Origin: CATQGW01 sp965242565
GTDB taxonomy: Bacteria; Chloroflexota; Dehalococcoidia; Bin125
NCBI GenBank assembly: GCA_965242565.1
Contig: OZ251457.1
Span: 1,054,001 to 1,118,000, forward strand
Direction of reading: 5' to 3'
DNA length: 64,000 bases
In this document: positions 42,337 through 51,224 of the stretch, piece after piece
Position numbering within the stretch: position 1 is the first letter of the stretch
How the letters are laid out: each line of letters starts with the position of its first letter
Notes under the pieces: model-generated
The model's input: only the letters and a program-made list of their open reading frames with translations
Told to the model about the DNA's origin: nothing
The model's database searches: none
Position numbers and translations under genes: made by a program

Positions 42337-43983
42337 ATGAAAGTCGCCAACGCGATCGCCGAGATGCTCAAGCGCGAGGGGGTTGAATTCGTCGTCGGCT
42401 ACCCCGTCAACCCGATCTTCGAGGCCGCGGCGGAGGCCGATATCCGCACGATCATCGTGCGCCAGGAGCGCACGGCGATCCACATGGCCGACGCTTTCGC
42501 GCGGATGAACTCCGGCGACCAGATCGGCGTCTACCTGACGCAGAACGGCCCGGGCGCGGAGAACTCGTTCGGCGGGCTGGCGCAGGCCTGGAGCGAGTCG
42601 GCGCCGCTGGTGGCGATTCCGGGCGGCTACGCGCGGGCGCAGACGAACGTCGCCCCCAACTTCAGCGGGCTGGTCAATTTCCAGCACGTCAGCAAGTGGA
42701 CGGAGCAGCTGACGGTCGCCAAGGACCTGCCCAACGCGGTGCGGCGGGCGTTCACGCACGCGCGCAACGGTCGGCAGCGGCCGGTGGTGCTGGAGGTGCC
42801 CGGCGACATGTGGGGCGAGGATGTGGAAGAGCCGATCAACTACCGCCCGACCTCCTCGGTGCGCTCCGGCCCCGACCCGGCCGACGCGCGCAAGGCGGCG
42901 CAGACGTTGGTCAACGCCGAACGCCCCGTGATCTACGCCGGGCAGGGCGTCCACTACGCCAAAGCCTGGGACCAGCTGCGCGAGCTGGCCGAACTGCTCG
43001 AAGCGCCGGTCACGACCAGCCTGCAGGGCAAGAGCGCGTTCCCCGAAACGCACCCGCTCTCGCTGGGCTCCGGCGGGCGCGCCTTCCCCCAGGCCGTGCA
43101 TGAGTTCCTCCAGAACGCCGACGTCGTCTTCGGCATCGGCTGCTCGTTCGCCGCGACCGGCTTCGGGCTGCGGATGCCCAAGGGGCCGTACTACATCCAC
43201 GCCACGCTGGACCCCGAGGACTTCAACAACGAGGTCGAAATCTCCGAGGGCGTCGTGGGCGACGCCGCGCTGGTGCTGGACGCGATCATCGCCGAGGTCA
43301 AGGAGCTCGTCGCCGGCCCGCGCGGGCGCGCCGACGGCGTCGCCGCCGAAATCTCGCGGATCAACGGCGGCTGGCGCAACGACTGGGCGCACAAGACCGA
43401 CTGCGACGAGTCGCCGCTCAATCCCTACCGCGTGCTGCGCGACCTGCACGCCACGCTGGACGAGACGGTCGGCATCGACAACGTGGTCGCCACCCACGAC
43501 GCGGGCAGCCCGCGCGACCAGATGTCGCCGTTCTGGAACTCGACCACGCCGCTCAGCTACATCGGCTGGGGCAAGACCACCCAGCTCGGCTACGGCCTCG
43601 GCCTCGCGATGGGCGCCAAAATCGCGCGCCCCGAGAAGACCTGCCTCAATGTCTGGGGCGACGCCGCCATCGGGATGACCGGGATGGACTTCGAGACGGC
43701 GGTGCGGGAGAACATTCCGATCCTCTCGATCCTGCTGAACAACTTCTCGATGGCGATCGAGCTGCCGATCATGAAGACGGCGACGGAGAAGTACCGCGCG
43801 ACGGATATCTCGGGCAACTACGCCGACATGGCGAAGGCGTTTGGGGGCTACGGCGAGCGGGTGACGGAGGTCGGCGACATCAAAGAAGCGGTCAAGCGCG
43901 GCATCCAGGCCACGGAAAACGGGCAGCCCGCCCTGCTGGAGTTCATCACCAGCAAGGAGATCGATTACTCGGTCTTCCGCTAG
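42337..43983 (+). CDS. ThDP-dependent enzyme (acetolactate synthase-like)
   Basis: A 548-residue enzyme with the three domains of the acetolactate synthase/pyruvate decarboxylase family. The N-terminal Pyr domain has the cofactor-activating Glu in VRQERTAIH (about residue 44). The PP domain has the ThDP/Mg motif GDAAIGMTGMDFE...LLNN. It catalyses condensation or decarboxylation of 2-oxoacids. The exact substrate is unclear, since no ilvN-type small subunit or other ilv gene lies near. The final 9 residues (KEIDYSVFR) recur as a relic downstream of the Mrr gene, in the duplicate at 44981-45009. Confidence 0.9.
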   Translation: MKVANAIAEMLKREGVEFVVGYPVNPIFEAAAEADIRTIIVRQERTAIHMADAFARMNSGDQIGVYLTQNGPGAENSFGGLAQAWSESAPLVAIPGGYARAQTNVAPNFSGLVNFQHVSKWTEQLTVAKDLPNAVRRAFTHARNGRQRPVVLEVPGDMWGEDVEEPINYRPTSSVRSGPDPADARKAAQTLVNAERPVIYAGQGVHYAKAWDQLRELAELLEAPVTTSLQGKSAFPETHPLSLGSGGRAFPQAVHEFLQNADVVFGIGCSFAATGFGLRMPKGPYYIHATLDPEDFNNEVEISEGVVGDAALVLDAIIAEVKELVAGPRGRADGVAAEISRINGGWRNDWAHKTDCDESPLNPYRVLRDLHATLDETVGIDNVVATHDAGSPRDQMSPFWNSTTPLSYIGWGKTTQLGYGLGLAMGAKIARPEKTCLNVWGDAAIGMTGMDFETAVRENIPILSILLNNFSMAIELPIMKTATEKYRATDISGNYADMAKAFGGYGERVTEVGDIKEAVKRGIQATENGQPALLEFITSKEIDYSVFR

Positions 43984-43993
43984 GAGGGCGGTC

Positions 43994-44944
43994 ATGGCAA
44001 GCGTCTGGTTGGTCCGCGCGGACGGCGGGAAGCTCGCCGACGAGTTTCGCGCGGACAAACACATCAGCATCGGCTTCAGCATCGCGGAAGATCTGTCGGG
44101 CGTGACAGATCTAAGCGTGATCGAGGCCGCATTCCGTCGTGCGAATCCGGAAAAGGGGCAAGGGGCTGTCACGCTGACGGTCGGGCAGATCGACACGTTT
44201 CTCAATGAGATCCAGCCTGGCGATCATGTGCTCGCGCCTCGGCGTGAGCATAAGTGGCTGATGCATGGGGTCGTCGGTAGCGGGCCTGCGTACTTCGTGC
44301 CGAAACCTGGTGATCCCGACCACCACGGAAACCGGCGGCCGGTTGAGTGGGCGCGCGACGATATTTATCGTGACGACTGCGCACCAGACGATCGGGGCAA
44401 GTTGAAGGATCGCCGCACCATCGCTCCCGTCAACGACAGCGCCGAGGCGTTTCTGGCGAGCATCAACACCAGCACCGTCGACACACTCAGGCGCTTGCAG
44501 GCGATAAAAGACCATCTGGACTGGAAGGAATGCCAGGAACTCGTCGCGCGGCTTCTCGCGGCGATGGGATGTGAGGACATCCGCGTAGCGGGCCCAGGGG
44601 CCGATGGCGGGGTGGACATTACTGCCGTAAGCTCAGGCATTCTGATGCCGACCGTTCCGTTGTTCGTCCAGGTCAAGCACTACAAACCGGAGAGCAAGAT
44701 CTCCGAGAAGACGGTGCGTGACCTGCGTTCGGGCATTCAGTTCGGTGGGCGAGGCGTGTTCGTCACCACATCCGACTTCGTGAAGGGCGCGCGCGAGACA
44801 GCGACGGAGCCGGGCTTCCCCCAGATCGCGCTGATCAACGGCAGGCTGCTGGTCGAACTGCTGCACGAACACTGGGCGAAGATGGATGTCCCACAGTCGT
44901 TCCACGACCGCCTCGACGACGAGTTCGGGACTCCGAGCTCGTGA
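43994..44944 (+). CDS. Mrr-type restriction endonuclease with N-terminal EVE/PUA-like domain
   Basis: This 316-residue protein has two domains. Residues 1-150 resemble the small beta-rich domain found before Mrr nucleases (starts SVWLVRADGG; contains ISIGFSI and GDHVLAP). This domain is thought to read modified bases. Residues 165-305 are the Mrr catalytic domain, with Asp208 in GADGGVDIT and Gln226-x-Lys228 in VQVKHYK. Mrr enzymes are modification-dependent (type IV) nucleases. It starts 10 bp after the ThDP-enzyme stop (GGAGGGCG). Similarity of its 5' third to the next gene shows a tandem duplication. Confidence 0.87.
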   Translation: MASVWLVRADGGKLADEFRADKHISIGFSIAEDLSGVTDLSVIEAAFRRANPEKGQGAVTLTVGQIDTFLNEIQPGDHVLAPRREHKWLMHGVVGSGPAYFVPKPGDPDHHGNRRPVEWARDDIYRDDCAPDDRGKLKDRRTIAPVNDSAEAFLASINTSTVDTLRRLQAIKDHLDWKECQELVARLLAAMGCEDIRVAGPGADGGVDITAVSSGILMPTVPLFVQVKHYKPESKISEKTVRDLRSGIQFGGRGVFVTTSDFVKGARETATEPGFPQIALINGRLLVELLHEHWAKMDVPQSFHDRLDDEFGTPSS

Positions 44945-45021
44945 AAGCAGGCGAGGGCGCTACACTGGAGTCCGATACGGACAAGGAGATCGATCACTCG
45001 GTCTTCCGACAGGGGACGATC

Positions 45022-45510
45022 ATGGCCCACGTATGGCTGGTTCGAGCAGACAAGAACGGGTCGCTGTGCGACGAGTTCAGGGAAGGCGGCTACATCAGCA
45101 TCGGCTACGCCCTGACCGTCGATCTGACGAACTTCAGCGATCGCGATGAGATCAAGTCGGCGTTCTGCGCGGCGAATCCCGACAAGACGAATCCGGGCAC
45201 GATCGGCGGGGCAGTCAACCAGATCGAAGCGTTTCTGGCGTGCATCGAACCGAACGATCACGTTCTGACGCCGACCGGCAACCGTCGCCAACTCATGCGC
45301 GGCATCGTGGAGGATGCATCGCCCTGCTTTGAACCATCGGCGGCCGGGAACCACGGACATCCGCACCGCAGGTGCGTCGACTGGGACGCAGGTACCACGC
45401 ATTTTGATGACGCGACGCTCAAAAAGCACGGGATCTACGGCGCACGACGGACGATCAAACTGATCAGTGAAGACAGCATCGCGTTCTGGAACGACGTTTC
45501 GGGTCAATGA
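45022..45510 (+). CDS. Stand-alone copy of the Mrr N-terminal domain (duplicate, catalytic domain missing)
   Basis: The 162-residue product is a diverged copy of residues 1-155 of the preceding Mrr protein: MAHVWLVRADKN versus MASVWLVRADGG, YISIGYAL versus HISIGFSI, and NDHVLTP versus GDHVLAP. It has no nuclease domain, and could act as a reader or an inhibitor competing for the same DNA mark. I chose ATG 45022, equivalent to the Mrr start. A GTG at 44941 overlapping the Mrr stop gives 27 extra residues, but those are the translated relic of the ThDP gene end (KEIDHSVFR). It couples to the phosphatase gene by ATGA at 45507. Confidence 0.8.
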   Translation: MAHVWLVRADKNGSLCDEFREGGYISIGYALTVDLTNFSDRDEIKSAFCAANPDKTNPGTIGGAVNQIEAFLACIEPNDHVLTPTGNRRQLMRGIVEDASPCFEPSAAGNHGHPHRRCVDWDAGTTHFDDATLKKHGIYGARRTIKLISEDSIAFWNDVSGQ

Positions 45511-46067
45511 GCCGCGCAGACGACTCCGCCGTGAGCCTGCCGAACGCGCTCTACTGCTATTGGGTGGAGGAAGGGCGGCTGTTGGCGGGGGAGTACCCGG
45601 GCCATCCGTCAGACGATGGGCGGGTGCGAGAGAAGGTCGGAGCGCTGCTGGCGGCGGGAGTGACGCTGTTTGTCGATCTCACTCATATCCGCGACGGGAT
45701 GAGGCCGTACGAACCGGTGCTCCGCGAGCTGTCGCCGCTGACGGCGCGATTGTCGGCACCAATTGTGGACAACGACGTTCCGCGAAGCGCCGGCGAGATG
45801 TCGCGCATTCTCGACGCGATCGACGCGGAGATCGCGCGCGGCGGCATCCCCTACATCCACTGCTGGGGCGGCGTAGGGAGAACGGGCACAACAGTCGGCT
45901 GCTGGTTCGCCCGCCACGGCCGCGAGGGAGACGCAGCGCTCAAAACCCTCCGCGCCCGCTGGAACACCAATCCAAAGAGTGATCATCGAGATACACCGCA
46001 AACCGCCGCCCAGCGCAACTACATCCGCACCTGGCGCGAGGACGGCAATCGTCAGCCCAACCCATAA
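45507..46067 (+). CDS. Dual-specificity/tyrosine phosphatase-like protein
   Basis: A 186-residue protein with the Cys-phosphatase loop HCWGGVGRTG (Cys119 and Arg125 of the CX5R motif) and an Asp in DNDVP (residues 88-92), which fits the general acid. It would remove phosphate from Tyr or Ser/Thr residues, or from nucleotides. No signal is present. Its start overlaps the Mrr-domain gene stop by 4 bp (ATGA), so the two are co-translated. The 3' end overlaps the converging DUF4276 gene by 16 bp. Confidence 0.87.
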   Translation: MSRADDSAVSLPNALYCYWVEEGRLLAGEYPGHPSDDGRVREKVGALLAAGVTLFVDLTHIRDGMRPYEPVLRELSPLTARLSAPIVDNDVPRSAGEMSRILDAIDAEIARGGIPYIHCWGGVGRTGTTVGCWFARHGREGDAALKTLRARWNTNPKSDHRDTPQTAAQRNYIRTWREDGNRQPNP

Positions 46068-46669
46068 GTCTCTCGCAGCGTGCGAAGAAAAAGCCGAAAG
46101 CTATGCGAGGCGTTGGCATCGGGGCGAAGATCGAGGTGCGGCGCGATGGCTTCAGCTGCTACGACCTTCCGCATGCCGACGGGGAAGTATCCCCTCTGCA
46201 TGAGTCTGCGCTCCAGCCATTCCCAGGCGTTTGGCATATCGTCCGGATGTTGGCCACGGCGCAGCCGCATATCACGCTCGGTCAGACGTGGAAACGCGGC
46301 GCGCACCGCTGCGGGATCTCCGATAAACCACGACTCCAGCTCGGTCATCGCAATGCGGATGCGCAGCGATGATTCCGAGGTCAGTTGGTTGCGATACACC
46401 AGGCCGGCCGCCACCGCGTCGTCGTGAATGCGGCGTTTGAGCGCCTCGCAGTCGTCCGTATCTTGATCGATGACGACGATCACCTGATCGGCATAGTGCG
46501 ATCGGGCGAGCATGTAGAATCGCTCTCGCAGTCGGCCCAACATCCGCTGTTTGCCGCCGAACGGCACGATCTCGGCAGTATGCTCAGGATGGTTTGCCAG
46601 CAATCGCGACAGCAAGATCGCGACGGTCTCCTCGGTGGAATTATCTTCGACGAGGATCGCGGCATGCAC
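46052..46669 (-). CDS. DUF4276 (Toprim-like) protein
   Basis: A 205-residue protein starting at GTG 46669 with acidic residues placed as in Toprim folds: E8 in LVEDN, E13, and D68-x-D70 in VIDQDTDD. DUF4276 proteins are commonly encoded beside AAA ATPases, as here. In related systems (OLD, Gabija, PARIS) the Toprim partner is the nuclease that cuts DNA or RNA when the ATPase senses phage. Its GTG follows the ATPase stop directly (TAAGTG on the coding strand), so the two are coupled. Confidence 0.82.
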   Translation of the reverse strand: MHAAILVEDNSTEETVAILLSRLLANHPEHTAEIVPFGGKQRMLGRLRERFYMLARSHYADQVIVVIDQDTDDCEALKRRIHDDAVAAGLVYRNQLTSESSLRIRIAMTELESWFIGDPAAVRAAFPRLTERDMRLRRGQHPDDMPNAWEWLERRLMQRGYFPVGMRKVVAAEAIAPHLDLRPDANASHSFRLFLRTLRETYGLG

Positions 46670-47878
46670 TTACACGACATCCCCACCGCGCATCGGCGGC
46701 TCGAGCATGCGCGACTGCCACATGTCTCCGAGCTGCCCGCCGACCTCAAGGTACTCGGGCACGCCTCTGAGTTCCGACGCCGCGCAGGCAATCGTGAAGC
46801 CGTCGGAATCGCGGCGCAGGAACTGCACATCGCGCGGCCGCATCGAATCGAGCAATGTCGGCGCCTGGGTGGCAGCGATCAGCTGCGACCGTTCGGAGCC
46901 CAGCATCAGGCTCTCGCCATGCTCTTGCAGCCGATGCGGGTGGATTGCGATTTCCGGCTCGTCGATCGCGATCAGCGGCGGCGGCTCGGGATCGTGGAAC
47001 AGCACGAGCTGCGCCAGGATGCGCAGCCCCCCCTCGGACCAGCGCTCCGCGAAAAACGGCTGCTTGAAGGCGCGGTCTTTGATTTGCAGGCGGACGCGAT
47101 TATCCGCCGATTCGCAGGTCGCCAGCTGTTCGAGCTGGGGGACGAAGCGCTGCAAGCGCTTGATGATTTCGGTGAGAAGCGCGGGATCGGTTTGTTCCAG
47201 TTCGTGAATCACAGCGGCGAGATTATCGCCGGATCGCGACAGGCGGCGGCCCTCGTCGCGTGGGGCAGGGGCGCTGAGCGCCCGGGGTGTGAAGGCGGGG
47301 AAGTACCACGCCTTTACGAAGCGGCGCAGCGCGACGGTGCGCGGGTAGTCGCTCAACTGGCCGAGCACATCCGCCGCGAGCAAATCGGGCGATGTCAACG
47401 CCCGCTCGGCGCGCGCCTCAAGATCATCCGGTTGGTCGCCGGCGACGGCGTAGCCCTCGCCGAGGCGGTAGCAGAGAAAGCACAGCGGCCCGCCACGCGC
47501 ACGGCCGTTGCGCCACTCCATCCGCTCCTCGGCGACGACGGGCGCGCCGTCCTGCTCGTCGAGCTCGAGGCGGTAAGTGATCAGCGGATCGGCGGAACGC
47601 TCGCGGTACTTCAGTTCGATCACGACGGGTCCGCTTTGGCCGCGCGAGCGCAGCTCCGACAGTCCGCCGCGCCGCGCCCAGGCCGCCGGCAGCCCGTCGT
47701 TGAAACACTCCGAGAGGAACGCAAGTGCGTCGATCAGCGTCGACTTACCGGCGCCGTTGTGGCCGATCAGCACGGTGAGCGTGCTCAGGTCGCGCAGCCG
47801 CACATCTCGCAGCACGCGGTAGTTCCGCACGCGCAGCGATTCGATGTAGGGCGTCCGGAGAGTCCACGGCGCGCGCAT
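46670..47878 (-). CDS. AAA ATPase (SMC/RecF-like, DUF4276 partner)
   Basis: This 402-residue ATPase has the Walker A GHNGAGKST at residues 39-47 and an SMC-like insert. The Walker B region reads PLIAIDEPEIAIHPH, followed by the ABC-type His switch region (LIAATQAPTLL). The fold matches the AAA_21/OLD-type ATPases that pair with Toprim nucleases. Its 3' end abuts the DUF4276 gene, so the two form a two-gene cassette likely to be anti-phage. Three bases separate its start (47878) from the CoA-transferase stop upstream, so it may share that transcript, though the functions differ. Confidence 0.87.
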   Translation of the reverse strand: MRAPWTLRTPYIESLRVRNYRVLRDVRLRDLSTLTVLIGHNGAGKSTLIDALAFLSECFNDGLPAAWARRGGLSELRSRGQSGPVVIELKYRERSADPLITYRLELDEQDGAPVVAEERMEWRNGRARGGPLCFLCYRLGEGYAVAGDQPDDLEARAERALTSPDLLAADVLGQLSDYPRTVALRRFVKAWYFPAFTPRALSAPAPRDEGRRLSRSGDNLAAVIHELEQTDPALLTEIIKRLQRFVPQLEQLATCESADNRVRLQIKDRAFKQPFFAERWSEGGLRILAQLVLFHDPEPPPLIAIDEPEIAIHPHRLQEHGESLMLGSERSQLIAATQAPTLLDSMRPRDVQFLRRDSDGFTIACAASELRGVPEYLEVGGQLGDMWQSRMLEPPMRGGDVV

Positions 47879-47880
47879 AG

Positions 47881-49074
47881 TTATTCCACGATACCGTCCG
47901 CGGCGGCGTTTTGTACATCCTCCGCGCTCATGCCCAGCCAGTCTGCCAGCACGGCCTCGTTCGACTCGCCGAAGACCTGCGGGCGGTGGTACTCCGTCGC
48001 GTCGGTGCGGGAGAAGCGCAGCGGCAGGCGGTCGCCTTTGATTGCGCCCAGCAGCGGGTGCGGCTCCTCGAACTCGAAGAAGAAATCGTTGTGCCGCAGC
48101 TGCGGGTCGCGCCGGGTCAGATCCTCACCCGTCTGCACGACGCCGGCGGGCACGCCGGCCTGCTGGCAGCGCTCCATCAGCTCGTAGGCGTCCTGCCGCG
48201 CCGTCCAGCTGGACAACTGAGCGTCCAGCTCGGCGCGTCGCGCCCAGCGCCCGTCCGCCGAGTCGAACTCTGCGTTGCGCGCCCAGGCCGGCTCGCCCAG
48301 CAGGGCGCGCAGCGACGCCCACTGCGCGTTGGTCTCGACCGCGATCGCGATCCAGCGGTCCTCGCCGGCGCAGGGATACACGTTGTGCGGCGCGGCGATC
48401 CGCCACGGCGGATCGTTGCCCAGGGGTTCGGCGGCCACGCCGTTGGCGAACCAGTCGAGCAACGCCGGGCCGGAGAAGCCCACGCCCACCTCGAACTGCG
48501 ACATATCGATCCGCTGCCCGCGCCCCGTCCCGCGCCGCGCATCGAGCGCCGCCAGCAGCGCCACCACCGCATGCAGCCCCGCCATGTGATCGTTGTAGGA
48601 GAAGCCGATGCCGATATCATTGCGCCCAGGCACGCCGGTCAGGTAGGTCAGCCCGGCCAGCGCATGGACGGTCGGCGCGTAGGTGACGTAGGACTGCCAC
48701 GGTCCGGAGGCGCCCATCCCCGACATTGCGATCGAGATCACGCGCGGGTTGGTTTGCGATACCGATTCCCAGTCCAACCCCCAGCGGTCGAGCACACCGA
48801 CCGAGAAGTTATCGATGATGATGTCCGCTTTCGCGGCGAGGTCGCGGGCGATCTGCTGTGCTTCCGGACGCGCCAGATTCAGCTGCAACAACCGCTTGTT
48901 GCGATTCCACATCGCGTAGTACGGCGACTCGGGGCCGCCGCCGGTGGACGGGCGACTTTCGGTGGAGATCTTCACCACATCCGCACCGAGGTCGCCGAGG
49001 ATGCGCGTGCAGAACGGGCCCGCCAGCACGTGCGTGAAGTCCAACACCCGAATGCCGTCCAGCGGGCGCGCCAT
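47881..49074 (-). CDS. Class III CoA-transferase (CaiB/BaiF family)
   Basis: A 397-residue protein beginning RVLDFTHVLAGPFCTRIL with the GADVVKIS segment typical of the family. The catalytic Asp is D162 in SYNDHMAG. It moves CoA between short- or medium-chain acids. It overlaps the gene upstream by TGATG at 49072-49076, so the two are coupled and probably act together. It resembles the C-terminal domain of the fused enzyme at 16.7 kb. Confidence 0.9.
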   Translation of the reverse strand: MARPLDGIRVLDFTHVLAGPFCTRILGDLGADVVKISTESRPSTGGGPESPYYAMWNRNKRLLQLNLARPEAQQIARDLAAKADIIIDNFSVGVLDRWGLDWESVSQTNPRVISIAMSGMGASGPWQSYVTYAPTVHALAGLTYLTGVPGRNDIGIGFSYNDHMAGLHAVVALLAALDARRGTGRGQRIDMSQFEVGVGFSGPALLDWFANGVAAEPLGNDPPWRIAAPHNVYPCAGEDRWIAIAVETNAQWASLRALLGEPAWARNAEFDSADGRWARRAELDAQLSSWTARQDAYELMERCQQAGVPAGVVQTGEDLTRRDPQLRHNDFFFEFEEPHPLLGAIKGDRLPLRFSRTDATEYHRPQVFGESNEAVLADWLGMSAEDVQNAAADGIVE

Positions 49075-50228
49075 CAGCCGGCCCAGCCGATCTCGTCGAG
49101 GATCTGCTCGGTGGACGCCGGCGCGGGTTCGCTCGGATCGCCGCCGACCTGCGCCGGCGTCTCGGCGAACTGATACGGCGCGCCGGGTCCGCGCACGGTG
49201 TTACCGTCGTTGAGTGGGTATTCTGTCCACCATTCGCGCGCCTCGAGCTGCGGGTTGGCCGCGACCTCCGGAATCGGCATCACCCAGCCGTAGGGGTGAT
49301 GGCGACGCTGCGCCTCGTGGAAGAACGGCTCGACATCCTTGTCCGCAGCCCAGTTGCGCAGCACCTCCATACTGCGCTCGATCATCAGTACGATGTTTTC
49401 CGGCTCGGCATATTTCGGATCAAGCAGGTCTTCGTGCGCGCCCTCTTCGGCCAGCCAGGCGAGTTGCTTCTGGAAATCGGGCGTGGGCGTGATCATGATC
49501 GAGCCGCCCCGCGCCTGCATCACCTGATACGCCCGACTCCAGTGTAGCGAACCCTGACGCGGCAGAAACGCGCTCGCCGCGCCCGCGCCGAACGGCAGCT
49601 GATCGTCATACCAGGCCCACATCAGCACGTGCTCAAGCACCGAAGCGAGCGCCTCGTGGACGGCCAACTCGACAACCTGCCCCTCGCGCGTCTCTCGCGC
49701 GTGATGCAGCCCGGCCAGCGCGGCGATGGCGGCGTAGACGCCGGCGATGAAGGCGTACTGGTCGCCGAACAGCTTCAGCGGCGGCGTGTCGGCGTCGCCG
49801 CTGGTCGCCGCCACGCCGCCCAGTGACTCGGCGACCAGCGCGGGCGCCTGGTAGTCGGCCCACGGGCCGTCGCGCCCGAACGAAGAGACGTCGACGATCA
49901 CCAGCGCCGGATTCGCGCCGAGCAGCTCACCGTGCGAGATCGCCGCGGAGCGCAGCCGCCCGCAGTCGATCACGATGTCAGCGCAGGAGGCCAGGGCGAG
50001 GATCGCGTCGATGTCGAACTCCACCCGCGCGATGCGACGGCTGGCGGCGAAGAAGGCGTGCCAGAGCGACGCGCCGTTGTGCGACGGCCCGCGCTCGCGC
50101 AGCGGGTCGCCGCTGCGCGGCTCCAAGCGCAGCACCGACGCGCCGAGGTCGCCGAGCAGCTTGCCGGCGTAGATCGCGCGGTCGTCGGCGAGGTCGAGCA
50201 CTCGAACCAGGTCCAATGCGCCAGCCAT
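49074..50228 (-). CDS. Class III CoA-transferase-like protein (N-type half)
   Basis: A 384-residue member of the family with LVRVLDLADDRAIYAGKLLGDLGASVLRLE at the N-terminus and an Asp (D156) in LFGDQYAF. It resembles the N-terminal domain of the fused CoA-transferase at 16.7 kb (similar LxDLxDExxAxAGRLL and GDxLRxRxP). So the two separate proteins here likely assemble like the fused chain. ATG 50228 starts the transcript after a 207-bp non-coding gap. The acyl donors and acceptors are unknown. Confidence 0.85.
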   Translation of the reverse strand: MAGALDLVRVLDLADDRAIYAGKLLGDLGASVLRLEPRSGDPLRERGPSHNGASLWHAFFAASRRIARVEFDIDAILALASCADIVIDCGRLRSAAISHGELLGANPALVIVDVSSFGRDGPWADYQAPALVAESLGGVAATSGDADTPPLKLFGDQYAFIAGVYAAIAALAGLHHARETREGQVVELAVHEALASVLEHVLMWAWYDDQLPFGAGAASAFLPRQGSLHWSRAYQVMQARGGSIMITPTPDFQKQLAWLAEEGAHEDLLDPKYAEPENIVLMIERSMEVLRNWAADKDVEPFFHEAQRRHHPYGWVMPIPEVAANPQLEAREWWTEYPLNDGNTVRGPGAPYQFAETPAQVGGDPSEPAPASTEQILDEIGWAG

Positions 50229-50435
50229 AGTTTGGCAGCCTACAAGGTCTGCATCGAAGACGATTACACGCCGCCTTCACCGGAAACTCGCCGGTTTCGC
50301 AATGGACTGTCGAGGGCTGGGAAGGACAGGAACAGGGAGCGGGTACGACGGGAGAACGACGGGCTGGAGGGACCCGTTGAAGGCCGTCCCCGGGGGCAAC
50401 GGCTGGAGACGCTCGTGGGGTGGTTTTCGGTGTCG

Positions 50436-51224
50436 TTATGCGGTGGCGCCCTGGAGGGCGAAGTCGGCGATGAGCCCGGCGAGCTCGGACGGGGCTTCGA
50501 GGTCGGCGAGGTGGCCGGATTCAGCGAGTTCGCGCTGCTGGGCACCGGGGATGCCAGCGCGCCAGATGTCGCCCATCGCCAGGTTGACGACGTTGTCGTT
50601 GCGGCTGGTGACGACGAGTGTACGGCAGTCGATCCGCTGGAGGCGCTTTTCGACGCCGGTGTCGGGCAGCGGCCAGAGGAATTTGGCGGAGGCGCGAAGG
50701 TCGAGCAGCTCCTCGACGTAGGCGTCCAGCTGGTCGCGGCCCTCCATGAGCAGCTTGGCGCGGTGCTCGGGGTCGCTGAACAGCACGGCGGTGGGCCAGC
50801 CGGGATGCTGGGCGAAGGGGTCTTCGCCGGGGTGCTGCTCGGACCAGATGCCGAGCGGGTTGACGAGGGTAAGCGACTGCACGACATCGGGCCGGATGGC
50901 GGCGAGTTCGGCGCCGATCCAGGCGCCGATGCTGATGCCGGCGACATGCGCGCGCTCGACGCCGAGCGTCTGGAGCAGGTCGACGTTGAAGAGCACGAGG
51001 TCGAGGTTGTCGTCGACGTCGGGCAGGTCGTCTTTGGCGGGTCCCCAGCCGGGCTGATAGGGGGCGATGAGGCGGAAGCGTCGGCTGAGCGTCTCATGCA
51101 GTTCGCCCCAGCGGGGGATGCCGGTGATGGGGTGGAGCAGGAGCAGGGGCGGGCCGTCGCCCGCTTCGTAGAGGTGCGCCGTCTGGCCCGTCGGCGAGAG
51201 GGTGATGCTTTGCAGGTCGGCCAT
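50436..51224 (-). CDS. Alpha/beta hydrolase
   Basis: This 262-residue protein has the alpha/beta hydrolase triad: Ser98 in GISIG, Asp in TSRNDN (about residue 212) and His in ESGHLAD (about 239). The oxyanion region LLLHPITG is also visible. It starts with MADLQSITLS and overlaps the LLM gene stop by TGATG, so the two are coupled. A lactone or ester produced by the LLM enzyme could be its substrate, but this is inferred. Confidence 0.9.
   Translation of the reverse strand: MADLQSITLSPTGQTAHLYEAGDGPPLLLLHPITGIPRWGELHETLSRRFRLIAPYQPGWGPAKDDLPDVDDNLDLVLFNVDLLQTLGVERAHVAGISIGAWIGAELAAIRPDVVQSLTLVNPLGIWSEQHPGEDPFAQHPGWPTAVLFSDPEHRAKLLMEGRDQLDAYVEELLDLRASAKFLWPLPDTGVEKRLQRIDCRTLVVTSRNDNVVNLAMGDIWRAGIPGAQQRELAESGHLADLEAPSELAGLIADFALQGATA

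Noticed and set aside
50229..50435. Possible tRNA or small RNA in the gap before the CoA-transferase genes
   Set aside because: There is a short GAAAC/GTTTC stem, but no cloverleaf or known RNA pattern could be built by eye.
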